Positions 33,696 to 43,251 of a stretch of 64,000 nt of DNA are shown one piece after another (position 1 is the first letter of the stretch; every line of letters starts with the position of its first letter). Location: the NCBI GenBank assembly GCA_942491665.1, contig CALOBR010000021.1, positions 186,001 through 250,000 on the forward strand. The letters are read 5' to 3'. The notes beneath the pieces are model-generated. The model made no database searches, had not been told where the DNA came from, and saw nothing but the letters and a program-made list of their open reading frames with translations. Source of the DNA: CAVQGZ01 sp942491665 (lineage in GTDB: Bacteria > Actinomycetota > Actinomycetes > Jiangellales > Jiangellaceae). Both the position numbers and the translations under genes were made by a program.

Positions 33696-34661
33696 ATGTT
33701 CGCCGTGTACGCAGCATCGCAGGACGCTGATGACCCGATACAGGGGCTGGTCGTCGGAGAGCGGCCGGAGCCGGACGTGCCGCCGGACTGGGTCTCGGTA
33801 CGGGTGCGCGCAGCCAGCCTGAACCACCATGACCTCTGGTCCCTGCGCGGTGTGGGGCTGCCCGCCGACCGGCTTCCGATGATCTTGGGCTGCGATGCCG
33901 CCGGCGAGCTGGAGGACGGCACCGAGGTGGTCGTGCACTCGGTGATCTCCGACCCGCAGTGGCGCGGCGACGAGACACTGGACCCGAAGCGCTCGCTGCT
34001 CTCCGAGCGACACCCCGGCACATTCGCCGACGCCGTGGCGGTCCCGCGCCGCAACGTCGTGCCCGTGCCTGCGGGCATGTCGCTGGTCGACGCGGCGTGC
34101 ATGCCCACCGCGTGGCTGACCGCGTACCGCATGCTCTTCACCCAGGCCGAGCTCGCGCCCGGCTCGACGGTGCTCGTGCAGGGCGCGGGCGGGGGAGTGT
34201 CGACCGCCCTGGTCGTGCTCGGCTCGCAAGCCGGCTACCGCATGTGGGTGACGAGCCGTGACGCGGACAAGCGCGACCAGGCCCTCGCCCTCGGCGCCGA
34301 CCAGGCGTTCGAGTCCGGTGCTCGGCTGCCGGAGCGAGTCGACGGCGTGATGGAGACCGTGGGCAAGGCGACCTGGAAGCACTCCCTGCGCTCGGTGCGC
34401 CCCGGCGGGAGCATCGTCATCTCCGGCGCTACGTCCGGGTACGTGGCCGACACCGAGCTGAGCCGCGTGTTCTTCTTGCAGCTGCGCGTGGTCGGCTCGA
34501 CCATGGGCACCCGCGACGAGCTGGAGCGGCTGCTGAGGTTCTGCGCGGTGCGCGGGGTGCGCCCGGTCATCGACTCGACGCTGCCGATGGACCAGGCGCC
34601 GGATGCCTTTGCCACGATGGCCTCCGGCGACGTGTTCGGAAAGATCGTGCTGACCCGCTGA
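33696..34661 (+). CDS. Medium-chain dehydrogenase/reductase (quinone-oxidoreductase-like)
   Basis: A 321-residue MDR-superfamily oxidoreductase. The N-terminal GroES-like part has VRVRAASLNHHDLWSLRGVG and GCDAAGELEDGTEV, and the Rossmann part has VLVQGAGGGVSTALVVLGSQ. The cysteines that bind catalytic and structural zinc in alcohol dehydrogenases are absent, so it is probably a zinc-free NADPH-dependent quinone or enoyl reductase despite the 'zinc-binding' label such proteins often carry. The ATG at 33696 is supported by the -10 box. Substrate unknown. Confidence 0.82.
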   Translation: MFAVYAASQDADDPIQGLVVGERPEPDVPPDWVSVRVRAASLNHHDLWSLRGVGLPADRLPMILGCDAAGELEDGTEVVVHSVISDPQWRGDETLDPKRSLLSERHPGTFADAVAVPRRNVVPVPAGMSLVDAACMPTAWLTAYRMLFTQAELAPGSTVLVQGAGGGVSTALVVLGSQAGYRMWVTSRDADKRDQALALGADQAFESGARLPERVDGVMETVGKATWKHSLRSVRPGGSIVISGATSGYVADTELSRVFFLQLRVVGSTMGTRDELERLLRFCAVRGVRPVIDSTLPMDQAPDAFATMASGDVFGKIVLTR

Positions 34662-34667
34662 GCCGGG

Positions 34668-34859
34668 TCATTCCTCGTCGTCAGCAGCCTCGTCGTCGTC
34701 GAGGCGGGCCAGGTGGCTGGCCAACCGGTCGATCGCCACCTCGTGCTCGGGGTTGAGGTCGATGAACTCGCGCATGCGCTCCACGAGCCAGGCAATCACG
34801 ACCTGCTCGTCGCCACGGGCGTCCTCGAGCTCGTCGAGGCCTCGGTCGGTGAAGTACAT
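34668..34859 (-). CDS. DUF6104-like small protein downstream of kgd
   Basis: A 63-residue acidic protein, MYFTDRGLDELEDARGDEQV onward, ending in a run of Asp/Glu. I recognise it as the small conserved protein commonly found just after the 2-oxoglutarate dehydrogenase gene in actinobacteria (annotated DUF6104), without known function. It starts four bases after the kgd stop behind a GGGAG site, so it is cotranscribed with kgd. The short length was checked by direct translation. Confidence 0.7.
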   Translation of the reverse strand: MYFTDRGLDELEDARGDEQVVIAWLVERMREFIDLNPEHEVAIDRLASHLARLDDDEAADDEE

Positions 34860-34863
34860 GTGC

Positions 34864-37800
34864 TCAGCTCCCGGTATGCAGCGCCTCAGACATGAGCTCT
34901 TGGTTCTGCTGCAGGTGGATCGCGTGCGAGCCGACGGACGGCGCAGGTGACTCCGGACGCGAGACCCGGCGCAGAGGCACGCCGTTCGCGACGCGCTCGA
35001 GGTGGCCCGGCAGGTGCAGGGCCATCGTGGGCCACGGGCCCTGGTTGGCGGGCTCGTCCTGCACCCAGCGCACCTCGCGCAGGTTCTCGTAGCGCCGGGC
35101 CTCAGCCAAGATCTCCGCGACGGGGATCGGGTACAGCTGCTCGACCCGAGCGATGGCGACCTGGCCGGCCTGAGCGGTGTCGAGCTTCTCGTGCGCAACG
35201 ATCAGGTCCCAGTACACCTTGCCCGAGCAGAGCAGCAGCGTCGTGACATCTTCCGGCCGCTGGTTGTCGCTGCCGATGACGGTCGAGAACGTGCCGTTGG
35301 TGAAGTCACCCGGGACGGACGTGGCCCGCTTGTTGCGCAGCATCGACTTCGGGGTGAACACCACCAACGGGCGGTGCTGCGGGTCGAGGGCCTGGCGGCG
35401 CAGCAGGTGGAAGTAGTTGGCCGGGGTGGTGGGCTGCGCGGCGCTGAACATGTTGTTGGCCGCCAGCGTCAGGAATCGTTCGATGCGCGCGGACGAGTGG
35501 TCGGGACCCTGGCCCTCGAACCCGTGCGGCAGCAGCAGCACGACACCGGACTGCTGGCCCCACTTGGACTCCCCGGAGACGATGAACTCGTCGACGATCG
35601 TCTGGGCGCCGTTGAGGAAGTCGCCGAACTGGGCCTCCCAGAGCACCAGCGCCTCGGGGCGGGCGACGGAGTAGCCGTACTCGAAGCCGAGCGCGGCGTA
35701 CTCCGACAGCAGGCTGTCGTAGGCGTAGAAGTGCGCCTGGTGATCGGCGAGCTGGCGCAGCGGCGTCCACTCCTCACCGGTATGCCGGTCGATGATGACG
35801 GCGAAGCGCTGGGCGAAGGTGCCTCGGCGGCTGTCCTGGCCGGCCAGGCGAACCGGACGGTTCTCCATCAGCAGCGAGCCGAAGGCGAGGATCTCGCCGG
35901 TGCCCCAGTCGATGCCGCCGTTCATGATCGCCTGCGAGCGTCGTTCGAGCTGCGGGAGCAGCTTGGGGTGCACGGTGAAGCCGTCCGGCACGTCCACGTA
36001 CGCCTTGGCGATAGTGGCCAGCACGTCGGGCGTGGTGGCCGTGGTGATGCCACGGGACTGCCGTGGCTTGCGCGGGTAGCGCGGGACGGTGCTGTAGTAG
36101 TCCGGCTCCTCGCCGGAGGTGTCGCGCGTCTCGTCGAACACCCGCTCGAGCTGGGCCTGGTAGTCGCGAAGGGCCTCCTCGGCCTCGTCGATCGTGATGT
36201 CGCCACGACCGATCAGGGCCTCGGTGTAGAGCTTGCGCACCGAGCGCTTCTGCTCGATCAGGTCGTACATCAGCGGCTGGGTGTAGCTCGGGTCGTCGCC
36301 CTCGTTGTGGCCGCGGCGGCGGTAGCAGATCATGTCGATGACGACGTCCTTGTTGAACGCCTGGCGAAACTCGAACGCCAGGCGCGCGACGCGCACGCAC
36401 GCCTCGGGGTCGTCGCCGTTGACGTGAAAGATGGGCGCCTGCACCATGCGCGCCACGTCGGTGGAGTAGACGCTCGAGCGAGAGTGCTGCGGAGCGGTCG
36501 TGAAGCCCACCTGGTTGTTCACGATCACGTGGATCGTCCCGCCGGTGCGGTAGCCGCGCAGCTGGGAGAGGTTGAGCGTCTCGGCCACCACGCCCTGCCC
36601 GGCGAAGGCGGCGTCGCCGTGCAGCAGGATCGGCAGAACCGGAAACTCCTCGCCCCGATCGAGCACGTCCTGCTTCGCCCGGGCGATGCCCTCGAGCACC
36701 GGGTCGACGGCCTCGAGGTGCGACGGGTTGGCCGACAACGACACCTTGATGGTGGCGCCGGACTCGGTCGTGACCTCGCCGTCCGCGCCCAGGTGGTACT
36801 TCACGTCGCCGGAGCCCTGGACGGTCCGCGGGTCGATGTTGCCCTCGAACTCCCGGAAGATCTGCCCGTAGCTCTTGCCGACGACGTTGGCCAGCACGTT
36901 CAGTCGGCCTCGGTGCGGCATGCCGACGGCGGCCTCCACGAGCCCCGCCTCGGCGGCCTGGTTGATCACCTCGTCCAGCAGCGGGATCGTCGACTCCCCG
37001 CCCTCCAGGGAGAACCGCTTCTGCCCGACGTACTTGGTCTGCAGGAACGTCTCGAAGGCTTCGGCCTCGTTCAGCTTGTGCAAGATGCGCAGCTGGTCCT
37101 CGCGTGGCATGCGGTCGGCCCGGTTCTCCACCCGTGCCTGCACCCAGGCCCGCTGCTCGGGGTCTTGGATGTGCATGTACTCGATGCCGATCGTGCGGCA
37201 GTACGCGTCCCGCAGGATGCCGAGGATGTCGCGCAGCTTGAGGAACGGTCGGTCACCCCCGAACGACCCGGTGGCGAACTCGCGGTCGAGGTCCCACAGG
37301 GTCAGGCCGTGCGAGGTGACGTCGAGGTCGGGGTGACTGCGCTGGGAGTACTCGAGCGGGTCGGTGTCGGCCATCAGGTGCCCGCGCACCCGGTAGGAGT
37401 GGATGAGCTCGAGGACGCGTGCCTGCCGACCGATCTCCTCGTCGTGGCTGACGGCGATGTCGGGCACCCACCGCACCGGCTCGTACGGGATGCGCAGCGA
37501 GGTGAAGACGTTGTCGTAGAAGCCGTCCTCGCCCAGCAGCAGCCCGTGGATGGCGCGCAAGAAGTCCCCGGACTGCGCACCTTGGATGACCCGGTGGTCA
37601 TACGTGCTGGTCAGCGTCATCACCTTGGACACAGCCAGCCGCGCCAGCGTGTCGGTCGAGGCGCCCTGGTACTGGGCCGGGTACTCCATGGCGCCGACGC
37701 CGACGATCGCGCCCTGACCCGGCATGAGCCGCGGCACCGAGTGCACGGTCCCGATCGTGCCCGGGTTGGTGAGGCTGATCGTGGTGCCGACGAAGTCGTC

Positions 37801-38589
37801 CGCGGTGAGCTTGCCGGCGCGGGCGCGGCGCACCACGTCTTCGTACGAGGCCCAGAACGTGGCGAAGTCCATCGTGTCGGCGCGTTTGATCGCTGGCACG
37901 AGAAGCTGCCGCGACCCGTCCGGCTTCTGCAGGTCGATGGCCAGGCCGAGGTTGATCTGCGGCTGGTGGAGCACGGCGGGCTTACCGTCGATGTCGGTGT
38001 AGGCGACGTTCATCTCGGGCAGCTGGCGCAGCGCCGCGACGATCGCGTAGCCGATGAGGTGCGTGAACGACACCTTGCCACCGCGTGAGCGCCGCAAGTG
38101 GTTGTTGATGACGACCCGGTTGTCGATGAGCAGCTTGGCCGGGATCGCACGCACCGACGTGGCCGTGGGGACCGCGAGCGAAGCCTCCATGTTGGTGACC
38201 ACGCGGGCGGCTGGTCCGCGCAGCTTCATCGGTTCCGCGGGGCCGGCAGCCGGCGTCGACGCGGTTCGGGCCAGAGCGGTGGCCGCGGTCGTCGTCGACA
38301 CGGGCGGGGGAGTCGGCGTGACCGGCGCGGGCGGCGGCGGCGCAGGCGCGGCCGCGGCCGGTGTGGGTGGCTTCGCGGGGCGGACCGCGGTGGCGCCGGT
38401 GGTCGGCGGGGTGGGCCCGTTCGGGCTCGCCGAGCCCTCGGCGGGCGGTCGGTAGTCGGCGAAGAAGGTGTTCCACGCGGGGTCCACCGACGCCGGGTCG
38501 GTCTGCCAACGCTCGTACATCTCGTCGACGAGCCACTCGTTCGCCCCGAAGTCGTTGGCGGGCGACGAATCCGAACCCTGCGCAGTCAC
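34864..38589 (-). CDS. kgd: Multifunctional 2-oxoglutarate decarboxylase/dehydrogenase E1-succinyltransferase (Kgd/OdhA)
   Basis: A 1241-residue fused actinobacterial enzyme of the TCA cycle. The order is: short N-terminal segment (NEWLVDEMYERWQ), an Ala/Pro/Thr-rich linker (about 45-120), an E2-like succinyltransferase domain (about 120-355, ending TYDHRVIQGAQSGDFLRAIH) and the ThDP-dependent E1 (about 370-1241, with HRGRLNVLANVVGK, GDAAFAGQGVV and HGFEGQGPDHSSARIERFL). There is no lipoyl domain, as expected; that comes from a separate E2. The GTG at 38589 has an AGAGGT site. In relatives activity is held by the FHA protein GarA/OdhI, not encoded here. Confidence 0.95.
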   Translation of the reverse strand: MTAQGSDSSPANDFGANEWLVDEMYERWQTDPASVDPAWNTFFADYRPPAEGSASPNGPTPPTTGATAVRPAKPPTPAAAAPAPPPPAPVTPTPPPVSTTTAATALARTASTPAAGPAEPMKLRGPAARVVTNMEASLAVPTATSVRAIPAKLLIDNRVVINNHLRRSRGGKVSFTHLIGYAIVAALRQLPEMNVAYTDIDGKPAVLHQPQINLGLAIDLQKPDGSRQLLVPAIKRADTMDFATFWASYEDVVRRARAGKLTADDFVGTTISLTNPGTIGTVHSVPRLMPGQGAIVGVGAMEYPAQYQGASTDTLARLAVSKVMTLTSTYDHRVIQGAQSGDFLRAIHGLLLGEDGFYDNVFTSLRIPYEPVRWVPDIAVSHDEEIGRQARVLELIHSYRVRGHLMADTDPLEYSQRSHPDLDVTSHGLTLWDLDREFATGSFGGDRPFLKLRDILGILRDAYCRTIGIEYMHIQDPEQRAWVQARVENRADRMPREDQLRILHKLNEAEAFETFLQTKYVGQKRFSLEGGESTIPLLDEVINQAAEAGLVEAAVGMPHRGRLNVLANVVGKSYGQIFREFEGNIDPRTVQGSGDVKYHLGADGEVTTESGATIKVSLSANPSHLEAVDPVLEGIARAKQDVLDRGEEFPVLPILLHGDAAFAGQGVVAETLNLSQLRGYRTGGTIHVIVNNQVGFTTAPQHSRSSVYSTDVARMVQAPIFHVNGDDPEACVRVARLAFEFRQAFNKDVVIDMICYRRRGHNEGDDPSYTQPLMYDLIEQKRSVRKLYTEALIGRGDITIDEAEEALRDYQAQLERVFDETRDTSGEEPDYYSTVPRYPRKPRQSRGITTATTPDVLATIAKAYVDVPDGFTVHPKLLPQLERRSQAIMNGGIDWGTGEILAFGSLLMENRPVRLAGQDSRRGTFAQRFAVIIDRHTGEEWTPLRQLADHQAHFYAYDSLLSEYAALGFEYGYSVARPEALVLWEAQFGDFLNGAQTIVDEFIVSGESKWGQQSGVVLLLPHGFEGQGPDHSSARIERFLTLAANNMFSAAQPTTPANYFHLLRRQALDPQHRPLVVFTPKSMLRNKRATSVPGDFTNGTFSTVIGSDNQRPEDVTTLLLCSGKVYWDLIVAHEKLDTAQAGQVAIARVEQLYPIPVAEILAEARRYENLREVRWVQDEPANQGPWPTMALHLPGHLERVANGVPLRRVSRPESPAPSVGSHAIHLQQNQELMSEALHTGS

Positions 38590-38658
38590 GCGACAGCACC
38601 TCTCGTCATGCTCGATGATCGCGGCTCACCTGCGGAAGCGGCCGGCGGACGAAGGCCC

Positions 38659-38664
38659 ACATTA
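38659..38664 (-). promoter_or_regulatory. Candidate kgd promoter -10 box (TAATGT)
   Basis: TAATGT on the minus strand fits TANNNT and would give a leader of about 60 bases before the kgd GTG. No -35 match is evident. It lies in the 113-base gap between the kgd start and the next gene upstream. Confidence 0.35.
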
Positions 38665-38702
38665 GTGCCGCGGCGCGTCCGGCGGGAGTGGGACGCGGAG
38701 TC

Positions 38703-39368
38703 TCAGGTCGTGTCCGGCGCTCGACGGGCACGGGCCACGGCGGAGCGGCCCGCGGCGAAGAACCGCACCATCGAGTCCACGTCCGGGCACTCCTGCATGC
38801 TGCGCACGGCCCCGAACGGTGCGTTGAACACGGCGGCTGCGGCGTAGCCGGGTGCCGTGGCGTCGTAGTCCCAGGGGCCCACGTAGGCGTAGGGCTCGCC
38901 GTCGTAGCCGTCGCCGGGCGAGACACCGAGGTTGACCTCGTCGACCGTCACGGCCAGGTCGAAGTGCTCCGGCCAGAGCACCGGCATCTGCGCCGGGGCC
39001 ACGACGAGCAGGGCCTGGCGGCCGCGGTCGAACCATGACGCGATGCGCGCCGCCGGGGCGGCGTCGACCGCGACCTCGTCGTGGGGGCCGACGGGGGCGT
39101 GGTCGCCGTACAGGGTGGGAACCGTGTAGGCCACTCCGGCCGCGGTGGCGACGTCGGCGAACGTCCCGGCCAGCGCGACTCGGTCACCGGTTGCGGTGAC
39201 CACGTCGGTGCCGGCGACGCGCAGCGACGGCTCGGCCACCGTCGCGAACCCGCCTTGCAGCGCACGCAGCCGGATCGTCGAGCTTCGCTCGTGCTGCGGG
39301 CCGGCGAGGACGCCTTCGGCCACTGCGTGCAGGCTGACGCGGGTGCGGGTGTAGGTGTCCACGACCAC
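38703..39368 (-). CDS. Hypothetical protein
   Basis: I do not recognise this 221-residue protein. It has no signal peptide or transmembrane segment and looks like a soluble alpha/beta protein, with the notable segments TRVSLHAVAEGVLAGPQHER near the start and DGYDGEPYAYVGPWDYDATA near the end, the latter rich in aromatic and acidic residues. Codon use matches the neighbours, so it is a real gene. The start could be the GTG at 39368 or one at 39362. It lies upstream of kgd on the same strand and is divergent from the patatin gene. Confidence 0.6.
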   Translation of the reverse strand: MVVDTYTRTRVSLHAVAEGVLAGPQHERSSTIRLRALQGGFATVAEPSLRVAGTDVVTATGDRVALAGTFADVATAAGVAYTVPTLYGDHAPVGPHDEVAVDAAPAARIASWFDRGRQALLVVAPAQMPVLWPEHFDLAVTVDEVNLGVSPGDGYDGEPYAYVGPWDYDATAPGYAAAAVFNAPFGAVRSMQECPDVDSMVRFFAAGRSAVARARRAPDTT

Positions 39369-39469
39369 AGCCTGCCGGGTCAGGCTCTTCCCGGCCAGGG
39401 GTGCGCAGTCCTACGGTGGTCGCGGGCACCCGGCGCGGGAGCCGACGGGGGCCGACGATGGGACGGGCC

Positions 39470-40504
39470 ATGACACAGCTCAAGGCAGACCTCGTTCTCG
39501 AAGGTGGTGGCGTCAAGGGCATCGCCCTGGCCGGCGCCGTCAGCGTGCTGAAGGAGCGCGGGTACGAGTTCCCGCGCGTCGGGGGGACGTCAGCGGGCTC
39601 CATCGTGGGCGCGCTGACCGCGGCCGGCATGAGCGCAGAGCGCATGTACGAGGTGATGAAGGCCACCGACTACGACAAGTTCCGCGACACCGCGTGGGTC
39701 GACCGCATCCCGGTGCTCGGCAAGGCGCTGTCCATCGCTTTCCAGGAGGGGATCTACGAGGGCGAGTACTTCGAGAGCTTCCTCGCCGAGATGCTTCCCG
39801 ACGTGGCCGAGACGTTCGCCGGCCTGCGCCTGCCCCCCGACCCGGACAGCACGCTGGCACCCGAGCAGCGCTACAAGCTCGTCGTGATGGTCTCGGACGT
39901 GTCGCTGCGCCGACTCGTGCGGCTGCCGTGGGACTACGAGCGTGTCTACGGCCTGGACCCGGACGGGCAGTCGGTCGTGGCGGCCGTGCGCGCGTCGATG
40001 TCGATCCCGTTCTTCTTCGAGCCGGCCACGATCAGCTACCGGCGCAGCTCCGGCGGGACGCACACCAACCTGACGTCGACCCTGGTGGACGGCGGCATGC
40101 TCTCGAACTTCCCGGTCGCCTGCTTCGACCGTGCGGACGGGCGTCCGCCGCGGTGGCCCACGTTCGGCATCAAGCTCTCGAACCGGGCAAGCACGGACCG
40201 GCTGCCGAAGCCGGCCCAGTCGCCGCTGCGGCTCGCGCTGGACATGATCGCGACGATGCGCGAGTTCTACGACGGCATGCACATCGACGACCCGGCGACC
40301 ATCAGCCGCACGATGTTCGTCGACACGTTCGGCATCAACGCCACCGACTTCGACCTGTCACCATCCGACGCCGACCGGTTGTTCGAGTCCGGCCGCAGCA
40401 CCGCCGAGTCGTTCCTGGCGGGCTGGGACTTCGAGGAGTACCGGGCGGCCCTGCGCTCGTCGCCGGCTGGGGTCAGCCCGCCGGCTCCTGGTGCATCTCC
40501 TTGA
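39470..40504 (+). CDS. Patatin-like phospholipase
   Basis: A 344-residue patatin-family lipid acyl hydrolase. The oxyanion-hole motif GGGVKG is at about residue 13, the nucleophile elbow GTSAGS follows, and the catalytic Asp is in the VDGGM motif near residue 205. These are the full Ser-Asp dyad parts, so it should be active on phospholipids or other esters. I prefer the ATG at 39470; one at 39458 is an alternative and neither has a strong ribosome-binding site. The C-terminal 32 bases overlap the convergent ThDP enzyme gene. Confidence 0.88.
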   Translation: MTQLKADLVLEGGGVKGIALAGAVSVLKERGYEFPRVGGTSAGSIVGALTAAGMSAERMYEVMKATDYDKFRDTAWVDRIPVLGKALSIAFQEGIYEGEYFESFLAEMLPDVAETFAGLRLPPDPDSTLAPEQRYKLVVMVSDVSLRRLVRLPWDYERVYGLDPDGQSVVAAVRASMSIPFFFEPATISYRRSSGGTHTNLTSTLVDGGMLSNFPVACFDRADGRPPRWPTFGIKLSNRASTDRLPKPAQSPLRLALDMIATMREFYDGMHIDDPATISRTMFVDTFGINATDFDLSPSDADRLFESGRSTAESFLAGWDFEEYRAALRSSPAGVSPPAPGASP

Positions 40505-42248
40505 AGGTGAGCAGTATCGGCGCGAACTTGTGCGCCACCTTGTCGACGTCGACGTGCACGACCACCGGGTGGCCCTGCTGCACCAGGTCGCGCGCCTGAG
40601 CCAGCGTGTCCTCCAGCGCGTCCGACGCCGACACGCGCAGCCCGCGCGCGCCCATGCTCTGCGCCATCAGGTCGTAGCGGATAGGGGAGAAGTCGGTGTT
40701 GATGTGCATCTCGTCGGGCAGCCCGCCCTCGGCGAACAACCGCTCGGAGTCGATCGTCATCTCCTGCGTGGTCTTGACCATGCCCCAGGCCAGGTCGACC
40801 GCGACCACGACGAGGATCGGCAGCCCGGCCCGCACGGCTGTCTCGATCTCTTGCGGGTGGAACCCGAAGGCGCCGTCTCCGGTGAGGCAGGCCACGAAGC
40901 GGTCGGGCTCGGCCGCCTTGGCGCCGAGGGCCTGCGGTACCCCGGCGCCGAGCATGCCGAACTTGCCCAGCGTGCTCAGCACGCTGTGCGGCCGCCGCAC
41001 CTCGTGGTACAGCGCGCCCCAGACCGGGGTGGTGCCGCCGTCGAGCACCAGCACCGTGTCGTCGGGCAGCACCCGCTGCATGAGCGCGGGCAGGTGCGCG
41101 GTGTGCAGCGGGTCGCTGACCGAGGCGAGCACCCCGTCCAGCATGCCCCGCGTCTCGTGGCGCTTGTCGACGTAGCCGGCCAGCCGCCCTTGCCGCGCCG
41201 CCCGGCCGGCGTCGAGCGCGGCGGCCAGGTCGTCGGCGCGCAGGCGCTCGCCCAGCCGGGCCAGAAAGACCCGGGCGTCGGCGAGTACCGCGACGTCGAC
41301 CGGCTTGTTCACGCCGAGCAGCTCGTCGTCGCTGTCGACCTGCACGACCTTCTGCTCGCCGGGACGACGCCAGTGTGGGGCCTTGCCCCACCAGTCGGTC
41401 TCGGCGAAGCGGGTGCCGACGGCGAGCACGACGTCGGCGTCGTTGCGCACCGCATCGACGAGCTGCGGGTAGATCATCGGCACGCTCGTGTCGAGACGCT
41501 CGTCGACGACGTCGCGGCCCGACCAGCTCGTGGTCACCGGGGCGGTGAGCAGCTCGGCGACGGCGCGCAGCTCGTCGGTGGCCAGGGCGTGCAGCACGCC
41601 GCTCCCGGCGTGGACGAGCGGGGCGTCGGCCTCGACCAGCATCCGGGCGGCCGCGTCCACGAGGTCGGCCGGCGGCTCCACCGGCACCGTGCGGCGGTAG
41701 CGCTCCGGCGCGACGTCTGGCAGGGCCGGCTCGTCGAACTCGCCGTTCATGATGTCCTCGGGCACGGTCAGGTGCACCACACCCGGACGCCCCCGCCAGC
41801 TCAGCCGCAGGGCGCGGTGCATCAGCTCACCGATGCGGTCGAACGAGGGCACCGCGCCGCTCCACTTCGACATGGGCTTGATCACGGCCGGCTGGTCGAA
41901 GTACTGGTACGTGCCGCCGCGGTCGGGGCCGACGATCTGGTGGCGGCGCCAGCTGGTGATCAGCAGCACGCGGTTGCCTTCGCCGTTCTCCACGGCCACG
42001 CCGGGCAGCGCGTTGGCCACGCCCGGCCCGTTGCTGGCGATGGCCACCCCGAGCCGGCCGGTCATGCGGGCGTAGGCGCCCGCCATGTGCAGCGCCGACG
42101 TCTCGTGCCGGGGCGTGATGAGCCGGATTCCGTGGTCATTCAGGTGCCCGTACAGGCCGAAGTAGGTGCCGTCGATGATGCCGAAGACCACCTCGACACC
42201 CTCGGCGGCCAGCATGCGTGCAATACGTTCTCCACCGGTGACCGTCAT
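40473..42248 (-). CDS. ThDP-dependent enzyme, acetolactate synthase-like, altered cofactor motif
   Basis: A 591-residue ThDP-binding enzyme of the acetolactate synthase/benzoylformate decarboxylase superfamily. The activating Glu is in TPRHETSALHMAGAYARM. The cofactor motif begins normally (GDGAFGFHPQEIETA) but ends VVVAVDLAWG, where relatives have Asn in place of the second Val (for example VVVGNDGAWG), so a Mg2+ ligand looks replaced. Whether it is still catalytic or has a different substrate is unknown. I chose the ATG at 42248; an ATG at 42260 would add four residues. Divergent from the SBF transporter gene. Confidence 0.82.
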   Translation of the reverse strand: MTVTGGERIARMLAAEGVEVVFGIIDGTYFGLYGHLNDHGIRLITPRHETSALHMAGAYARMTGRLGVAIASNGPGVANALPGVAVENGEGNRVLLITSWRRHQIVGPDRGGTYQYFDQPAVIKPMSKWSGAVPSFDRIGELMHRALRLSWRGRPGVVHLTVPEDIMNGEFDEPALPDVAPERYRRTVPVEPPADLVDAAARMLVEADAPLVHAGSGVLHALATDELRAVAELLTAPVTTSWSGRDVVDERLDTSVPMIYPQLVDAVRNDADVVLAVGTRFAETDWWGKAPHWRRPGEQKVVQVDSDDELLGVNKPVDVAVLADARVFLARLGERLRADDLAAALDAGRAARQGRLAGYVDKRHETRGMLDGVLASVSDPLHTAHLPALMQRVLPDDTVLVLDGGTTPVWGALYHEVRRPHSVLSTLGKFGMLGAGVPQALGAKAAEPDRFVACLTGDGAFGFHPQEIETAVRAGLPILVVVAVDLAWGMVKTTQEMTIDSERLFAEGGLPDEMHINTDFSPIRYDLMAQSMGARGLRVSASDALEDTLAQARDLVQQGHPVVVHVDVDKVAHKFAPILLTFKEMHQEPAG

Positions 42249-42318
42249 GGCGCCATCCAACCGCAGGTCGCCTCGCTAGTGTCCGCAAGGTCGCACGATG
42301 CCGTTCAGGGAGGACACG

Positions 42319-43251
42319 ATGGACCCGGTCGACGCCGCTGTCCTCAACTTCAACCCCACCACGCTGACGATCCTCAACGTACTGATCGGGTTCATCATGT
42401 TCGGCGTGGCCCTCGACATCCGAGTCGAGGACTTCCGCCGGATCCTCCGCGACCCCCGAGGCCCCGCGATCGGCCTCACCGCGCAGTTCCTGCTGCTGCC
42501 GTTCGTGACCTTCCTGCTGGTCGGGGTGCTCGACCCGGCACCGTCCGTCGCCCTCGGGATGATCCTGGTGGCAGCCTGCCCGGGCGGGAACTTCTCGAAC
42601 TTCCTCAGCTCCTACGCCCGCGGCAACGCCGCGCTGAGCGTGAGCATGACGGCGGTCTCGACGCTGCTGGCCATCGTCATGACGCCGTTCAACCTGCAGT
42701 TCTGGGGGTCGCGGACGCCGGGAGCCGCCGAGATCCTCACCGACGTCTCGCTCGACCCGTTGGACCTGATGGTCACGATCCTGCTGATCCTCGGGCTGCC
42801 CCTTGCCCTGGGCATGCTGACGCGGGCCAAGCGGCCCGAGCTCGCCGACCGCATGCGTCGCCCGATGCGCTACTTCGCCTTGACGGCCTTCTTCTCGTTC
42901 ATCCTGTTCGCGCTGATCGGCAACTGGTCGTTCTTCATCGAGTTCATCGGCATCTTCGCGATCGTGGTCGCCGTCCAGAACGCGCTGGCACTCGCGCTCG
43001 GCTACTTCTCGGCGACAGCAGCCCGGCTGCCCGAGTACGACCGGCGGGCGATCACCATGGAGGTGGGCATCCAGAACTCCGCGCTGGCCCTAGTGATCGT
43101 CTTCACCTTCTTCGACGGCCTCGGCGGCATGGCCGTCATCGCGGCCTGGTGGGGTGTGTGGCACCTGATCGCCGGGCTGAGCCTCGGCACGTTCTGGTCG
43201 CGGCGCCCCACGACGGTGCCGGCCCTGGAGCGCGCCGGCGAGGCGGCGTGA
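42319..43251 (+). CDS. Bile acid:sodium symporter family (SBF/BASS) transporter
   Basis: A 310-residue membrane protein with about nine to ten hydrophobic helices and hallmark BASS sequences ILVAACPGGNFSNFLSSYA and MEVGIQNSALALVI, the crossover motifs that bind two Na+ ions. Bacterial relatives carry bile acids, pantoate, pyruvate or other organic anions; the substrate here is unknown. The ATG at 42319 follows a GGGAGG site; the ATG at 42298 lacks one. Its stop overlaps the SDR start by GTGA, so it heads a three-gene operon (SBF-SDR-acyltransferase). Confidence 0.87.
   Translation: MDPVDAAVLNFNPTTLTILNVLIGFIMFGVALDIRVEDFRRILRDPRGPAIGLTAQFLLLPFVTFLLVGVLDPAPSVALGMILVAACPGGNFSNFLSSYARGNAALSVSMTAVSTLLAIVMTPFNLQFWGSRTPGAAEILTDVSLDPLDLMVTILLILGLPLALGMLTRAKRPELADRMRRPMRYFALTAFFSFILFALIGNWSFFIEFIGIFAIVVAVQNALALALGYFSATAARLPEYDRRAITMEVGIQNSALALVIVFTFFDGLGGMAVIAAWWGVWHLIAGLSLGTFWSRRPTTVPALERAGEAA

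Noticed and set aside
35002..38088. 1028-codon rightward frame opposite kgd
   Set aside because: Antisense frame of a highly conserved gene in biased high-GC codons; no start signal and no domain sense.
40491..43247. Long frame opposite the ThDP enzyme that continues into the SDR gene
   Set aside because: Only the last 260 codons (from GTG 43248) encode a recognisable SDR; the upstream part is antisense of the ThDP gene and overlaps the SBF transporter.
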